A stretch of DNA of 64,000 bases from Streptosporangium brasiliense (GCF_030811595.1 NZ_JAUSRB010000002.1:806001-870000), one strand, 5' to 3'; shown: positions 9,553 to 20,003, numbered from the stretch's first letter. Notes: generated from the sequence alone by a model not told the origin. A program made the numbers and translations.

Positions 9553-11067
9553 TCAGCTCGCCTCCAGCCTGCGCGCCCGGCGGAACCCGGCGAGCGAGAT
9601 CGCCGCGATGACGGCGAAGATGAGGATGGAGACCGCGCACGCCAGCCCGTAGTTCCGGGCGCTGCCGCCGAAGGCCAGCTTGTAGACCAGCGAGATGAGC
9701 AGGTCGGTCGAGCCGACGTCGACGGGCGACCGGGCGTCCCTGGGCCCGCCGCCGGTGAGCATGTAGATCACGTTGAAGTTGTTGAAGTTGAACGCGAAGG
9801 TCGCGACCAGCACCGGCGTGGTCGAGGCCAGCAGCATCGGCAGCTTGATCTCGCGCAGCACCCGCCACGGGCTCGCGCCGTCGATCTGCGCGGCCTCGGT
9901 GAGCGCGGGCGGGATGGCCTGCAGCGCGCCGGTGCAGATGAGGAACATGTACGGGAAGCCGATCCAGACGTTGACGGCCAGCACGCTGAGCTTGGCCAGC
10001 CAGGGGTCGGTGAGCCAGGGCAGGTGGCCGCCGCCGAGCAGCACCGCGTTGACGAAGCCGTGGTCGGGGTTGAGCAGGCCCTGCCAGAGGATGGCGGCCA
10101 TGAAGGCGGGGAAGGCGTAGGGCAGCACCAGCAGCGAGCGGTAGACCCGCAGCCCCCGCAGCTCCGGCCGGCCCAGCACCAGGGCCAGGCCGAGCCCGAT
10201 GGCGAAGGTCAGGCCGACGGAGAGCCCGGCGAAGGCGAAGGTCCAGACGAGGACGCCGAGGAACGGCGCCCTGATGCTCGGATCCGTCAGGACGGTGAGG
10301 AAGTTCTCGAACCCCACGAACACCTTCCATCCCGGGCTGAGCACCGCGCCGCCCGGCGCCGCGAACCGGCCGTGGCCGTCGTCGCGGTAGGTCACGCCGG
10401 TGCGCGGGTCGGTGACGGTGTCGGCGCGTCCGTCGTAGCGGAGCGTCGAGCGGTACAGCGCGGCGGTCACCGCGTCGGACGTGCGCAGGTTTCCCTCACC
10501 GGGGACGGGCACGCGCAGCGCGGTGATCTCGGCCTGCCTCGCGACGATCTCGCCGTAGGGCAGCGTCCGCCACCCGCCGGCCCCCGCGACGCCGCCGCCC
10601 GGGGCCGCGACCGGTTCCAGCGGCCGTACGGCGGAGCCGACCCGGGCGCCACCCGGCCCGTCCACCAGGAAGCCGAGCTCCCCGTCGCGCTCGACCACCC
10701 TGATCGGCCGGGCGGTGGCGCCGGGGACCCGGGTCTCGCTCGCGGCCAGGATCGCCGCGACGGCGTCCTGCTTGGTGCCGTTGTGCCCGTCGCCGTAGTT
10801 CGTGAACGCGGCGTAGCCGGTGTAGAGGACGACGTAGACCTGGTAGACGAGCAGCAGGATCACCCCCGGCGCGAGATACTTCGCCGGGACCCGCCGGCTG
10901 CCCAGGTAGATCACGTTGACCGCGGCCGTGCCCACGAGCATCGCGGCGAACAGCCACCACGACCGCCGGCCGCCCAGCGCCACCAGCCCGTAGACCGCGA
11001 GCGCGTCGACCACGCCGAGGACGGCCAGCTTGGCCACCACCGCGCCGCTGAGAGTACGTGCCGCCAT
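9553..11067 (-). CDS. malF: Maltose/maltodextrin ABC transporter permease MalF
   Basis: A 504-residue permease with about eight membrane helices. As in enterobacterial MalF it has extra N-terminal helices and a large extracytoplasmic P2-like loop (about residues 85-230, with RPIRVVERDGELGFLVDGPG) that caps the binding protein. The EAA loop is ALTEAAQIDGASPWRVLREI, and the substrate-path helix includes FNFNNFNVIYMLTGGGP. The gene starts 2 bases after malE and ends 1 base before malG, so the three are tightly coupled. The P2 loop and the GH13 neighbour point to maltodextrins rather than other sugars. Confidence 0.93.
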   Translation of the reverse strand: MAARTLSGAVVAKLAVLGVVDALAVYGLVALGGRRSWWLFAAMLVGTAAVNVIYLGSRRVPAKYLAPGVILLLVYQVYVVLYTGYAAFTNYGDGHNGTKQDAVAAILAASETRVPGATARPIRVVERDGELGFLVDGPGGARVGSAVRPLEPVAAPGGGVAGAGGWRTLPYGEIVARQAEITALRVPVPGEGNLRTSDAVTAALYRSTLRYDGRADTVTDPRTGVTYRDDGHGRFAAPGGAVLSPGWKVFVGFENFLTVLTDPSIRAPFLGVLVWTFAFAGLSVGLTFAIGLGLALVLGRPELRGLRVYRSLLVLPYAFPAFMAAILWQGLLNPDHGFVNAVLLGGGHLPWLTDPWLAKLSVLAVNVWIGFPYMFLICTGALQAIPPALTEAAQIDGASPWRVLREIKLPMLLASTTPVLVATFAFNFNNFNVIYMLTGGGPRDARSPVDVGSTDLLISLVYKLAFGGSARNYGLACAVSILIFAVIAAISLAGFRRARRLEAS

Positions 11068-11069
11068 CG

Positions 11070-12287
11070 TCAGTTCGCGATCTTCGCGCGGATGCGGTCG
11101 GCGGCGCCCTCGGTCAGCTTGGCCGGGTCGCCGTCGCCGGTGATGACGGCGAGCTGCGACAGCCCCCAGTCGCCCCAGACCGCGTCCATGGCCGGCACGT
11201 TCGGCGCGGGTTCACCGGCCAGCGTCGCGTCGGCGAAGCCGGTCATCACCAGGTCGCCGCGGAGCTCCTCGCGCACCGACGTCATCGCCGGGGGCCGGCC
11301 GCCCGCCGCGTACAGCGCGCGCTGCGCCTCGGGGGTGGCCAGGTAGTTGAGCAGGAAGTCGTTGGCCAGGATCGGATTGGCCGACTTCGCGCTGACGTAG
11401 AACCCCTGGACACCGACGAAGGGCCTGGCCGGCTCCGGCCCCGCCGGCGGGACCGGCTCGACCGCGAACGGTACCCCGGCCTTGGCGAGCGCGGGCGCGT
11501 CCCACGGCCCGGTGATCAGGTAGGGCGTCCGGCCCTCACGGAAGGCGTTGGTCGCGATCTCACCGCTCAGCGAGGTGGAGATGACCTTGGCCTCGGCGAG
11601 CCGCCTGAGGTAGGCGGCGAACTTCAGGCCCCCGGGGTTGTCGATCGCCAGCTCGCCGCCGTCGAACACGGAGGAGCCGAAGGAGGTCTGCAACGGGTAG
11701 AGATGGTAGGGCGAGCCCGCCTTGGGGTCGACGGGCAGCCCGACGGGGAACGTCGCCTTCCCCTCGCGCACCAGTTCGCCGCCCGCCGCCACCAGCTCGT
11801 CGAACGTCTTGGGCCGCTCGGGGGCGAGCTTCATGTTGCGCAGGAGCGCGACGCTCTCGATGCTGTACGGCAGGCCGTACGTCTGGCCTTCGTAGCGCAT
11901 GGCGTCGAGCGCGATCTTCGGGAACCGCGAGGCCGTGGCGCCGAGGTCGATCGGCGCGACGACACCGTTCTGGACGAGCTTGCCGAGCCAGTCGTGCGGC
12001 CCGACGATCATGTCGGGCCCCTGGCCCGTCGGCGCCTGGGAGACGAAGTCGTCGCGGAGGCCGCCCATGCCCTTCTGCACGATCTTGACCTTGACGCCGC
12101 GGTCCCGCTCGAACGCCGCGGCGAGGTCCTGGAGCGGTTTGGCCCGGCTGTCGTCGGCCCAGACGGTGAGCGTCGCGGTGGCCCGCGCGGGCCCGGACGC
12201 CTGATCCGACCGGCCGGTCTGGACATCGGCGGCGCACCCGGCGGTCAGGAGCGCGAGCCCCATCAGGGTCGGAGCTGTGATGCGCAT
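11070..12287 (-). CDS. malE: Maltose-binding lipoprotein MalE
   Basis: A 405-residue solute-binding lipoprotein of ABC cluster 1. The signal peptide ends in the lipobox LLTAGC, so the mature protein is tethered outside the membrane. Family features are TLTVWADD, GPDMIVGPHDWLG, and YGLPYSIESVALLRN, the MalE pattern. An ATG 15 bases upstream is possible, but GAGGAGG lies exactly between the two and serves the ATG at 12287. It sits 11 bases after the esterase gene and 2 before malF. It probably delivers maltose or maltodextrins released by the GH13 enzyme encoded upstream. Confidence 0.93.
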   Translation of the reverse strand: MRITAPTLMGLALLTAGCAADVQTGRSDQASGPARATATLTVWADDSRAKPLQDLAAAFERDRGVKVKIVQKGMGGLRDDFVSQAPTGQGPDMIVGPHDWLGKLVQNGVVAPIDLGATASRFPKIALDAMRYEGQTYGLPYSIESVALLRNMKLAPERPKTFDELVAAGGELVREGKATFPVGLPVDPKAGSPYHLYPLQTSFGSSVFDGGELAIDNPGGLKFAAYLRRLAEAKVISTSLSGEIATNAFREGRTPYLITGPWDAPALAKAGVPFAVEPVPPAGPEPARPFVGVQGFYVSAKSANPILANDFLLNYLATPEAQRALYAAGGRPPAMTSVREELRGDLVMTGFADATLAGEPAPNVPAMDAVWGDWGLSQLAVITGDGDPAKLTEGAADRIRAKIAN

Positions 12288-12298
12288 CGGAGTCCTCC

Positions 12299-13813
12299 TC
12301 ATGATCCGGAGCGGGGGGTGTCGGTTTCGGGGTCCGGGCCGGACGCGTCGGGTCCGTCCGTGGAGGCCGGGCCGGACGCGTCGGGTCCGTCCGTGAAGGC
12401 CGGGCTCCGGCGCGGGCCGTTCCTCTCGGACGCGTCCGCGGGGGCCGGGCTCCGGCGCGGATCATCCTGCTCGGGCCCGCCGGTGAGGGACGAGCCCCTG
12501 TGCGGGTCGTCCCGCTCCGGATCGCTCCATCCCTCGACCTTGACGGTCAGGCGGCGGTCGGCGTCGTGCCTGAGCGGCTCCCGGATCGGGAGGCCGGCCC
12601 CGTCCAGTCCGTCGCAGCGCCAGCCCCTGCCGACGGTGCCGTTGAGCCCGAGCCCGCGGGGCAGCCGCCACCGGCCGTGGTGGACGCCGGGGGCGACGCG
12701 CGTGGTGACGAGGCCGGAGAAGTAGACGGTGTCCCCGTCGGGAGTGCCGGGCGGGGTGAGGACGGTGACGTCGAGCGTCGCGGTCGGCCCGCCGTCCACG
12801 ACAGTGATCGTCTGGCGGGCCGTGAGCGCGCCCACGGTGGCCGTGACGTCGGCGGTGCCGGGACCGGTGGCCGCGAGCAGCGCGGTGCCCGCGGGTCCGA
12901 GCCGGTCCGCGGGCTGCCAGGTCACCTCGGCGCTGAGTGCCGAGTAGGCGCAACCGTCCGCGCGCACGGCGACGGGGGCGACGTCGATCACCTCGCCCAC
13001 ACCGGCCGTCAGCGTCTCGGAGGCGGCGGTGAGCTCGACCGGCGGCCCCTCGGCCCCGAACAGGTGCAGCAGCGCGCTGGCCGCCCGCGTCCGCCACGCG
13101 CTCTCGTGGTGCGGCGCACCGGGCTCGTGCCGGTAGCGCAGCTCCGCGTCGGGCGCGTAACCCAGCTCGACGAGCCGGTCGGCGAGCTCACGGGCGTGGT
13201 GCACCGTGATCAGCCCCTCCATCCCGCCGATGTCGATCCACACCCGGCCGGGCCCGCGCTCGGTGAAGCGCCGGTAGACGGGCGTCTCCGCCAGCGTCTC
13301 GGGATCGACGAACACCAGGAACGGCGAGAGGATCGCCGCCAGCCCGAACACGTCGGGACGCCGGAAGGCCAGGTGGTAGCTGACCAGCCCGCCCATCGAC
13401 GAGCCCATGACGGCGGTGCCCTCGGCGGAGCCGGTCACCGCGTACCGGGACCGGATGAGCGGCATCAGCTCCTCGATGAGGAATCGCTCGTACAGCTCGC
13501 CCCGGAACAGGCCACGGGGGTCGCGCGGGTAGGGCGCGATGTGGGAGTACTCCGCGCCCCGCTCGTCACCGGCGTTGGAGACCCCGACCGCGACCAGCGG
13601 CGGCAGCGCCCGGCCGCCGATCAGCTCGTCCAGCGTCTCGTCGAGCCGCCAGCTCGGATCGAGACCGGCCCCGGCGAACACGTGCTGGCCGTCGTGCAGA
13701 TAGACCACGGGGTACGGCCCGGCGGCGGGGTCATAGCCCGGCGGCGTGTAGACGAAGACGTCGCGGGCGTTGCCGAGTGCGGCGGAACGGACTCCGTGCA
13801 GGACGTCGATCAT
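12299..13813 (-). CDS. Esterase-fold hydrolase fused to Ig-like and starch-binding-like domains
   Basis: A 504-residue protein. Residues 1-245 are an alpha/beta hydrolase of the esterase D / Fes type: FVYTPPGYDP, VVYLHDGQ, nucleophile elbow GSSMGG, and a late His in PHHES. An Ig-like segment follows (VTWQPADRLGPAGTALLAATG), then a beta domain with VTVLTPPGTPDGDTVYFSG that resembles the carbohydrate-binding or N-terminal modules of GH13 enzymes, then a degenerate repeated tail of D/G/P/S. No signal peptide is seen. The ATG overlaps the GH13 stop codon (ATGA), so the two are co-translated. The substrate is unknown; acylated maltodextrins are a guess from context. The tail derives from tandem repeats of DNA at about 12330-12460. 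Confidence 0.75.
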   Translation of the reverse strand: MIDVLHGVRSAALGNARDVFVYTPPGYDPAAGPYPVVYLHDGQHVFAGAGLDPSWRLDETLDELIGGRALPPLVAVGVSNAGDERGAEYSHIAPYPRDPRGLFRGELYERFLIEELMPLIRSRYAVTGSAEGTAVMGSSMGGLVSYHLAFRRPDVFGLAAILSPFLVFVDPETLAETPVYRRFTERGPGRVWIDIGGMEGLITVHHARELADRLVELGYAPDAELRYRHEPGAPHHESAWRTRAASALLHLFGAEGPPVELTAASETLTAGVGEVIDVAPVAVRADGCAYSALSAEVTWQPADRLGPAGTALLAATGPGTADVTATVGALTARQTITVVDGGPTATLDVTVLTPPGTPDGDTVYFSGLVTTRVAPGVHHGRWRLPRGLGLNGTVGRGWRCDGLDGAGLPIREPLRHDADRRLTVKVEGWSDPERDDPHRGSSLTGGPEQDDPRRSPAPADASERNGPRRSPAFTDGPDASGPASTDGPDASGPDPETDTPRSGS

Positions 13814-15582
13814 GCTTCGAGCTCCCAGACGTGGAAGGCGGGCCCGTCGGCGGGCATGGGCAGGCCGGGCCGCAGCGAGGGCCCGCCGGTGAGGCTGACC
13901 CCGGCGGCGGGGGCGGCGACGGGCGGGTGGGAGGCCCGGCTGACCTGGACGAGCAGGGTCTGGTCCGGGGTCGCGCGCTCGTAGACGACGGTGTCGTCGG
14001 CCACGTGCAGCCAGCGCAGGCCACCGGTACGCAGCGCCTCGTGCGAGCGGCGCAGCCGTACCAGATCGCGGTAGACCTGGTAGGTGCCCCGGTCCCAGCG
14101 GGTCCTGTCCCAGGGGAAGGGACGGCGTCCGTCCTCCAGGTGCACACCCTCGACGCCGACCTCGTCCCCGGCGAAGACCATCGGCAGGCCCGGCAGCGTG
14201 AACAGCAGGGCGGCGCCGAGATGCTGGTGCTCCCGCCCGGCGACCGAGCGGAACCTGGCCGTGTCGTGCGAGTCGAGCAGTGTGAGGTTGTGCGTGTAGG
14301 CCCGCCACGGGATCAGCGCCGAGTAGCGGCGCATCACCTCGGCCAGGTCCGCTCCGCCGTAGTGCGGGATCGGCCCGGGCACGCCCCAGAACTCGGTGGA
14401 CCGTTCCCGTGCCAGCCATGACCAGACCGGACGGGCGAAACCGGCGTAGGACATGGTGCCGTGCCAGCCGGTGCCGCGCAGCGTCCGCGAGGCGTCGAAC
14501 TGGTGCTCGGCGAGCAGCAGCGCGTCGTGACCCGACATCGTCTCCCGGGTGAGCGTGGCCACCCGGTCGTTCAGCTCGATCTCGCCGTGCCGTCCCGCCG
14601 ACTGGGCGACGTCGACCCGCCAGCCGTCGAGACCGAACTCCTCCAGGTAACGGGCGATCACCGAACGCGGGCCCTCGTAGAGCCGGCGGCGCAGCTCCGC
14701 CGAGCGGTGGTCGAACTTGGGCAGCGTCCTCACCCCGGCGAACGTCGCGTAGTCGTCGCCGTCGACGTAGTAGAAGTCGTCACGCACCGCGCTCTCCGCG
14801 GCGAACCACTCGTGCCCGTCGCCGGAGTGGTTGAGCGTGATGTCGCCGATCACACGCATGCCCCGCGCGTGCGCGGCGCCGGTCAGCGCGCGCAGCGCCT
14901 CGTCCCCGCCGAGCAGCGGGTCCACCCGCTCGAATGTGGTCGCGTCGTAGCGGTGGTTGGACCGGGCGGGGAAGAACGGCGTCAGATAGAGGAGGTCCGC
15001 GCCCAGCTCGGCGATGTGGTCCAGGCGCTCGGCCACGCCCCACAGGTCGCCGCCGTACAGCTGCTGCAACGCGTGCGGGCTGCCCCACGGGATCGGGTCG
15101 TCCCACTCGGCCTGCCGTACCCAGTCGGGCACGGGACCGGAGACCCGCCCGGAGCGGGCGAACCGGTCGGGGAAGATCTGGTAGATCACCGAACCGGCGG
15201 CCCACGCGGGCGGCGCGGGGTGGGTGGTCAGCATGAAGTCGGTGGTGTCCGGCACGTCCAGCGCCGAGAGCCCGGCCGCGGTCAGCCAGAGCGGACCCTT
15301 CGCGGTGTGCAGCAGGAAGCGGTAGCCGCACTCGGGGTTGACCATCTCGACGGCACAGCGCCACCACGTCTCGGAGTCGCTCACCCTGTCGATCGACGCC
15401 TCGGTGAAACGCGGCTCGCCGTCGGGGGCGGTGCGGACGTACACCCGGCGGACGCCCAGGGCGTGGGCGACGCGCACGGACAGCTCGACCCGGTCGCCGA
15501 GGCTCGGCGCGGGGTCGGCGACGTACAGCGGCGAGCCGTCGTGGTGCGCCCAGGTGTTGCAGAGTGTTTCTCGATAGCCCAT
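13810..15582 (-). CDS. GH13 alpha-glycosidase, neopullulanase/cyclomaltodextrinase type
   Basis: A 590-residue intracellular GH13 enzyme that would cleave alpha-glucans. Residues 1-120 form the N-terminal beta domain of neopullulanases, then the barrel: VIYQIFPDRF, region I GDITLNHSGD, region II GWRVDVAQ with nucleophile Asp324, region III LLLAEHQ with acid Glu359, region IV LLDSHDTAR. No signal peptide is present, so substrates are imported maltodextrins or cyclodextrins. The ATG at 15582 is preceded by CGGAG; longer frames run through the divergent LacI promoter. It leads the operon GH13, esterase, malE, malF, malG. Confidence 0.9.
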   Translation of the reverse strand: MGYRETLCNTWAHHDGSPLYVADPAPSLGDRVELSVRVAHALGVRRVYVRTAPDGEPRFTEASIDRVSDSETWWRCAVEMVNPECGYRFLLHTAKGPLWLTAAGLSALDVPDTTDFMLTTHPAPPAWAAGSVIYQIFPDRFARSGRVSGPVPDWVRQAEWDDPIPWGSPHALQQLYGGDLWGVAERLDHIAELGADLLYLTPFFPARSNHRYDATTFERVDPLLGGDEALRALTGAAHARGMRVIGDITLNHSGDGHEWFAAESAVRDDFYYVDGDDYATFAGVRTLPKFDHRSAELRRRLYEGPRSVIARYLEEFGLDGWRVDVAQSAGRHGEIELNDRVATLTRETMSGHDALLLAEHQFDASRTLRGTGWHGTMSYAGFARPVWSWLARERSTEFWGVPGPIPHYGGADLAEVMRRYSALIPWRAYTHNLTLLDSHDTARFRSVAGREHQHLGAALLFTLPGLPMVFAGDEVGVEGVHLEDGRRPFPWDRTRWDRGTYQVYRDLVRLRRSHEALRTGGLRWLHVADDTVVYERATPDQTLLVQVSRASHPPVAAPAAGVSLTGGPSLRPGLPMPADGPAFHVWELEA

Positions 15583-15703
15583 GCTGTTATTGCTCCGAAA
15601 CATGCTGTTCACGTGGTTCGATGTGTCCGCGAGCCTAGGATCCGCCGAAACGGCGTCGCAACATCTCGCAACATGTTTCAATGGTTTCCCGAAGGGTCTC
15701 CCC
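15583..15703. promoter_or_regulatory. Divergent promoter region with candidate MalR-type operators
   Basis: The 121-bp gap between the GH13 operon and its LacI gene holds GAAACATG at 15597-15604 and its inverted copy CATGTTTC at 15672-15679 (matching over GAAACATGnTG), plus a direct repeat CGCAACAT at 15657 and 15667, exactly one helical turn apart. These are likely LacI-family contacts. The cellulase operator is absent here. Confidence 0.55.
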
Positions 15704-16786
15704 ATGCCTCGACCTTCAGTCCGCACGATCGCCTCCCTGGTGGGAGTGAGCGCCGCAACGGTCAGCCGGGTGCTCAACGACAGGCCTGGCGTGTCCGAGG
15801 AACTGCGGGCCAAGGTTCTGGAGGGTATGCGAGAGCATGCCCTGGTCGCACCGGCGCCCGTCACCGAACCGTTCGTCGGGATCATCGTCCCCGAGCTGGA
15901 CAACCCGATCTTCCCCGTGCTGGCCGGCGCGATCGAGGCCAAGCTGGGCGGCCACGGCGTCACCGCGCTGATAGGCAGCTCGACCGCCAAGGGACCGACC
16001 GAGCTGGACTACATCTCCACCCTGGTACGGCGGGGCATCCAGGGGCTGGTGCTCATCTCGGGGCGGCACGCCAACCCCGCGGCCGACCACGGCTTCTACT
16101 GGCAGCTCTACCAGCGGCGCATCCCCATGGTGCTGGTCGGCGGGCACGTGCCCGACCTGCCGGTCTCGACCGTCACGACGGACGAGGCCGCGGGGGCGGC
16201 GATGGCGGTGGCGCACCTGAGAGAGCTGGGGCACGTGCGGATCGGGCTGGCCGGCGGGCAGGGTTACCTCCGGCCCTCGCAGAACCGGCTGATGGGCTAC
16301 CGCCGCGAGATGCGCAGGTCGTTCGGCTCGGTGGTCGACGCCCTCCACGTCGAATCGGACTACTCGCTCACCGGCGGGCACGCGGCGGCCCGCCGGCTGC
16401 TGGCCGCGGGAGCCACGGCGGTGATCGCGGGAAGCGACCTGATGGCGCTGGGCGCGGTCGCGGGAGTGCGCGAGGCGGGGCTCCGCGTGCCCGACGACGT
16501 GTCGGTCGTCGGATATGACGACTCCTATCTGGCCGCGCACGGCGACCCGCCGCTGACGACCGTGCAGCAGCCGATCGAGCAGATGGCCTCCGCCGTGGCC
16601 ACCGCGATGTGGCAGCGCCTGCAGGGCTACCACGCACCGCACGTGGACCATGTGTTCACGCCGCGGCTGGTGGTCCGCGCCTCGACCGCCCGGCCGCCGG
16701 CGCGCGGGGCGGCGCATGAGACGGCGGCGCATGAGACGGCGGCACACGAGACGGGCGGCGTCGGCCACGGAGGCGCGGGGGCCTGA
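15704..16786 (+). CDS. LacI-family repressor of the maltodextrin operon (MalR-like)
   Basis: A 360-residue LacI-family regulator. Helix-turn-helix at residues 5-28 ([21 protein letters not shown]), sugar domain with [41 protein letters not shown] and [20 protein letters not shown]. The start at 15704 is the first giving a standard N-terminus, with AAGGG upstream. It is divergent from the GH13/mal operon, the common place for MalR or AglR, so it most likely represses that operon until maltose or maltotriose is present. The C-terminus carries a 15-bp DNA repeat encoding AAHET three times, an unusual tail after the normal family end. Confidence 0.88.
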   Translation: MPRPSVRTIASLVGVSAATVSRVLNDRPGVSEELRAKVLEGMREHALVAPAPVTEPFVGIIVPELDNPIFPVLAGAIEAKLGGHGVTALIGSSTAKGPTELDYISTLVRRGIQGLVLISGRHANPAADHGFYWQLYQRRIPMVLVGGHVPDLPVSTVTTDEAAGAAMAVAHLRELGHVRIGLAGGQGYLRPSQNRLMGYRREMRRSFGSVVDALHVESDYSLTGGHAAARRLLAAGATAVIAGSDLMALGAVAGVREAGLRVPDDVSVVGYDDSYLAAHGDPPLTTVQQPIEQMASAVATAMWQRLQGYHAPHVDHVFTPRLVVRASTARPPARGAAHETAAHETAAHETGGVGHGGAGA

Positions 16787-16877
16787 AAGTTTCACGGAAC
16801 CGGAACCAGCCCCGGCGGATCGCAGCAGCCTGGCGGCGTGCCGGGTGAAACCCGGCCGTAACCCCGAGCGCACGCCA

Positions 16878-16925
16878 TTGACATCCCGGGGCCCGTCCTC
16901 AGAATCCTGCTTGGGAGCGCTCCCA
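16878..16925 (+). promoter_or_regulatory. Cellulase promoter with perfect CebR/CelR operator
   Basis: TTGACA at 16878-16883, a CAGAAT box at 16900-16905 (16-bp spacer) and the perfect palindrome TGGGAGCGCTCCCA at 16912-16925, placed over the expected start of transcription 81 bases before the GH48 ATG. The same site controls the LacI gene at 6120. Confidence 0.88.
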
Positions 16926-17006
16926 CTCTTTCTCTCCCATGCTCGATCCGGCACGAAGCCTCTACCAGCGGCTCCGCGCCGGCCCCACCCCTGGAGGACC
17001 TTTTCG

Positions 17007-19946
17007 ATGCCTCAATTCCGCACCAGAACGGGAGCGCTCCCACGCTTCCGGAGACGGGTCGCCGCGCTGGCGCTGCTCAGCCTGGCGGCCGGGACGACCA
17101 CCGCGCTGGCGGCCATGCCCGCCCTCGCGGCCGTCTCCTGCGAGGTCGCCTACACGACCAACGACTGGCAGGGCGGCTTCACCGCCAGCGTGGCGATCAA
17201 GAACCTGGGCGACCCGCTGAACGGCTGGACGCTCGGTTTCACCTTCCCCGACGCCTCGCAGAAGGTCACCCAGGGCTGGAGCGCCACCTGGTCGCAGAGC
17301 GGCCAGGCCGTCACCGCCAGGAACCTGGACTGGAACGGCAACCTGGCCACCGGCGCCTCGACCGACATCGGGTTCAACGGGAGCTGGTCGGGGAGCAACC
17401 CCAAGCCGACCGCCTTCACGATCAACGGCACCACCTGCGGCGGCACCGGCCCGGTCAACCAGCCGCCGACCGCGAGGATCACCAAGCCGGTCGCGGGGGC
17501 CACCTTCACCGCGCCCGCCACGGTGGACATCACCGCCGACGCCGCCGACGGCGACGGCACGGTCACCAAGGTCGAGTTCTTCAACGGCGCCACGCTGCTG
17601 GGCACCGACACCAGCGCCCCGTACGCCTACAGCTGGGCGGCCGTGCCCGCCGGCGACTACTCGCTCACCGCGCGGGCGACCGACGACAAGGGCGCGGCCA
17701 CGGCCTCCGCCCCGGTCGGGATCAGCGTCCAGGCGGACACCACCCCCGCGGTGCTCCTCACCCCCGCCACGCTCGCCGTCCCCGAGGGCGGGAACGCGGA
17801 CCTGTCGGTCAAGCTCTCCAAGGCCCCGGCCGCGAACGTCACCGTGACGACCGCCCGGACGGGTGGCGACACCGACCTGACCGTCGGCTCCGGCGGGTCG
17901 CTGACCTTCACCCCCGCCAACTGGAACACCGCCCAGACGGTCAGGATCGCCGCCGCCGAGGACGCCGACCAGACCTCGGGCAGCGCGGAGTTCACCGCCA
18001 CCGCCACCGGCCACACCTCGGCCAAGGCGACCGCGACCGAGGTGGACAACGACGGCACGGGCGGCGGCAACGAGTACGTCAAGCGGTTCACCACGCTGTA
18101 CAACAAGCTCAAGGACCCGGCCAACGGCTACTTCTCCCCGCAGGGGGTGCCCTACCACTCGGTGGAGACCTTCATGGTCGAGGCGCCGGACCACGGGCAC
18201 GAGACCACCTCCGAGGCCTACAGCTACTACCTGTGGCTGGAGGCGGCCTACGGCAAGGTGACCGGCGACTGGAGCAGGTTCAACGACGCCTGGGCCTCGA
18301 TGGAGAAATACATCATCCCGGCCACCGCGGACCAGCCGACCAACTCCTTCTACAACGCTTCCAAGCCCGCCACCTACGCCGGTGAGTGGGACGACATCAG
18401 GCAGTACCCGTCCAAGCTGGACGGCGGCGTGAGCGTCGGCAGCGACCCGATCGCGGGCGAGCTGAAGAGCGCCTACGGCACCAGCGACGTGTACGGCATG
18501 CACTGGCTGCTGGATGTGGACAACACCTACGGCTTCGGCCGCTGCGGCGACGGGACCACCAAGCCCGCCTACATCAACACCTACCAGCGCGGCCCGGAGG
18601 AGTCGGTCTTCGAGACCGTCCCCCAGCCCTCCTGCGACACCTTCAAGCACGGCGGCAAGAACGGCTACCTGGACCTGTTCACCGGCGACAGCAGCTACGC
18701 CAAGCAGTGGAAGTACACCAACGCCCCCGACGCCGACGCCCGCGCCGTCCAGGTGGCCTACTGGGCGCACACCTGGGCCAAGGAGCAGGGCAAGGAGTCG
18801 CAGGTCGCCGCCTCGGTCGGCAAGGCCGCGAAGATGGGCGACTACCTGCGCTACGCGATGTACGACAAGTATTTCAAGAAGCAGGGCTGCACGAGCACCT
18901 CGTGCCCGGCCGGCACCGGCAAGGACAGCTCGGCCTACCTGCTGAGCTGGTACTACGCCTGGGGCGGCGCGCTCGACGCCTCCGCCGGCTGGGCCTGGCG
19001 GATCGGCTCCAGCCACAACCACTCCGGCTACCAGAATCCGATGGCCGCCTGGGCGCTGTCGAGCGTGGACGCGCTCAAGCCCAAGGGGGCGACCGCCGTA
19101 CAGGACTGGACCACCAGCCTGAAGCGGCAGCTGGAGTTCTACCGCTGGCTGCAGTCGACCGAGGGCGCGATCGCCGGTGGCGCCACCAACAGCTGGCAGG
19201 GCCACTACGCGGCCCCGCCGTCCACGCTGCCGACCTTCTACGGCATGGCCTACGACTGGCAGCCGGTCTACCACGACCCGCCGTCCAACCAGTGGTTCGG
19301 CTTCCAGGCCTGGTCGATGGAGCGGGTCGCGGAGCTCTACTACGCGACCGGCAACGCCGACGCCAAGGCCCTGCTGGACAAGTGGGTCAAGTGGGCCACC
19401 GACAACACCACGGTCAACGCCGACGGCACCTTCCAGATCCCCTCGACCCTGGTGTGGACCGGTCAGCCCGACACCTGGAACGCCGCCAGTCCGGGGGCGA
19501 ACGCCGGGCTGCATGTCAGCATCCGGGACTACACCTCCGACGTGGGCGTGGCCGGCTCCTACGCCAAGGTGCTGATGTACTACGCGGCCAAGTCCGGTGA
19601 CGCCAAGGCCAAGAGCGTCGCCAAGGGCCTGCTCGACGGCATGTGGAAGAACAACCAGGACGCCAAGGGCGTCTCGGTGGCCGAGACCAAGGCCGACTAC
19701 AACCGCCTCGACGACCCGATCTACGTCCCGGCCGGCTGGACCGGCAAGATGCCCAACGGCGACGTGATCGACAGCGGCTCGACCTTCCTGTCCATCCGGT
19801 CCTTCTACAAGAACGACCCGGACTGGCCGAAGGTGGACGCGTTCCTGAAGGGCACCGGCCCCGCGCCGTCCTTCAACTACCACCGGTTCTGGGCCCAGGT
19901 CGACGTGGCCGTCGCCCTGGCGGAGTACGGCCGGCTCTTCCCCTGA
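17007..19946 (+). CDS. Secreted GH48 cellulase (reducing-end cellobiohydrolase) with CBM2
   Basis: A 979-residue exported enzyme that releases cellobiose from cellulose chain ends. Order: signal peptide 1-41 (cut near ALAAVSC), CBM2 cellulose-binding module about 42-150 ([20 protein letters not shown]), an Ig-like domain about 152-248 ([26 protein letters not shown] style), a Calx-beta-like domain about 250-350, then GH48 from about 353 to the end. The catalytic acid of the family is Glu403 in [11 protein letters not shown]. The start has GGAGGA upstream. Two CebR/CelR-type sites flank and enter the gene; the second lies in the signal-peptide codons. Most actinomycete GH48 enzymes carry CBM2 and one FN3; the Ig plus Calx-beta linker is less usual. 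Confidence 0.95.
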   Translation: MPQFRTRTGALPRFRRRVAALALLSLAAGTTTALAAMPALAAVSCEVAYTTNDWQGGFTASVAIKNLGDPLNGWTLGFTFPDASQKVTQGWSATWSQSGQAVTARNLDWNGNLATGASTDIGFNGSWSGSNPKPTAFTINGTTCGGTGPVNQPPTARITKPVAGATFTAPATVDITADAADGDGTVTKVEFFNGATLLGTDTSAPYAYSWAAVPAGDYSLTARATDDKGAATASAPVGISVQADTTPAVLLTPATLAVPEGGNADLSVKLSKAPAANVTVTTARTGGDTDLTVGSGGSLTFTPANWNTAQTVRIAAAEDADQTSGSAEFTATATGHTSAKATATEVDNDGTGGGNEYVKRFTTLYNKLKDPANGYFSPQGVPYHSVETFMVEAPDHGHETTSEAYSYYLWLEAAYGKVTGDWSRFNDAWASMEKYIIPATADQPTNSFYNASKPATYAGEWDDIRQYPSKLDGGVSVGSDPIAGELKSAYGTSDVYGMHWLLDVDNTYGFGRCGDGTTKPAYINTYQRGPEESVFETVPQPSCDTFKHGGKNGYLDLFTGDSSYAKQWKYTNAPDADARAVQVAYWAHTWAKEQGKESQVAASVGKAAKMGDYLRYAMYDKYFKKQGCTSTSCPAGTGKDSSAYLLSWYYAWGGALDASAGWAWRIGSSHNHSGYQNPMAAWALSSVDALKPKGATAVQDWTTSLKRQLEFYRWLQSTEGAIAGGATNSWQGHYAAPPSTLPTFYGMAYDWQPVYHDPPSNQWFGFQAWSMERVAELYYATGNADAKALLDKWVKWATDNTTVNADGTFQIPSTLVWTGQPDTWNAASPGANAGLHVSIRDYTSDVGVAGSYAKVLMYYAAKSGDAKAKSVAKGLLDGMWKNNQDAKGVSVAETKADYNRLDDPIYVPAGWTGKMPNGDVIDSGSTFLSIRSFYKNDPDWPKVDAFLKGTGPAPSFNYHRFWAQVDVAVALAEYGRLFP
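17029..17042. promoter_or_regulatory. Intragenic CebR/CelR operator in the GH48 signal-peptide region
   Basis: CGGGAGCGCTCCCA matches 13 of 14 positions of the operator and starts 22 bases inside the coding region, 117 bp centre to centre from the upstream copy (about 11 helical turns). It could act as a roadblock or allow looping. Residues TGALP are encoded by it. Confidence 0.7.
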
Positions 19947-20003
19947 CCGGCTGAGCGGCCGGCCGGCTGACCGACCAGCCGGCCGGCCGGCTCCGCCCTG
20001 AGA

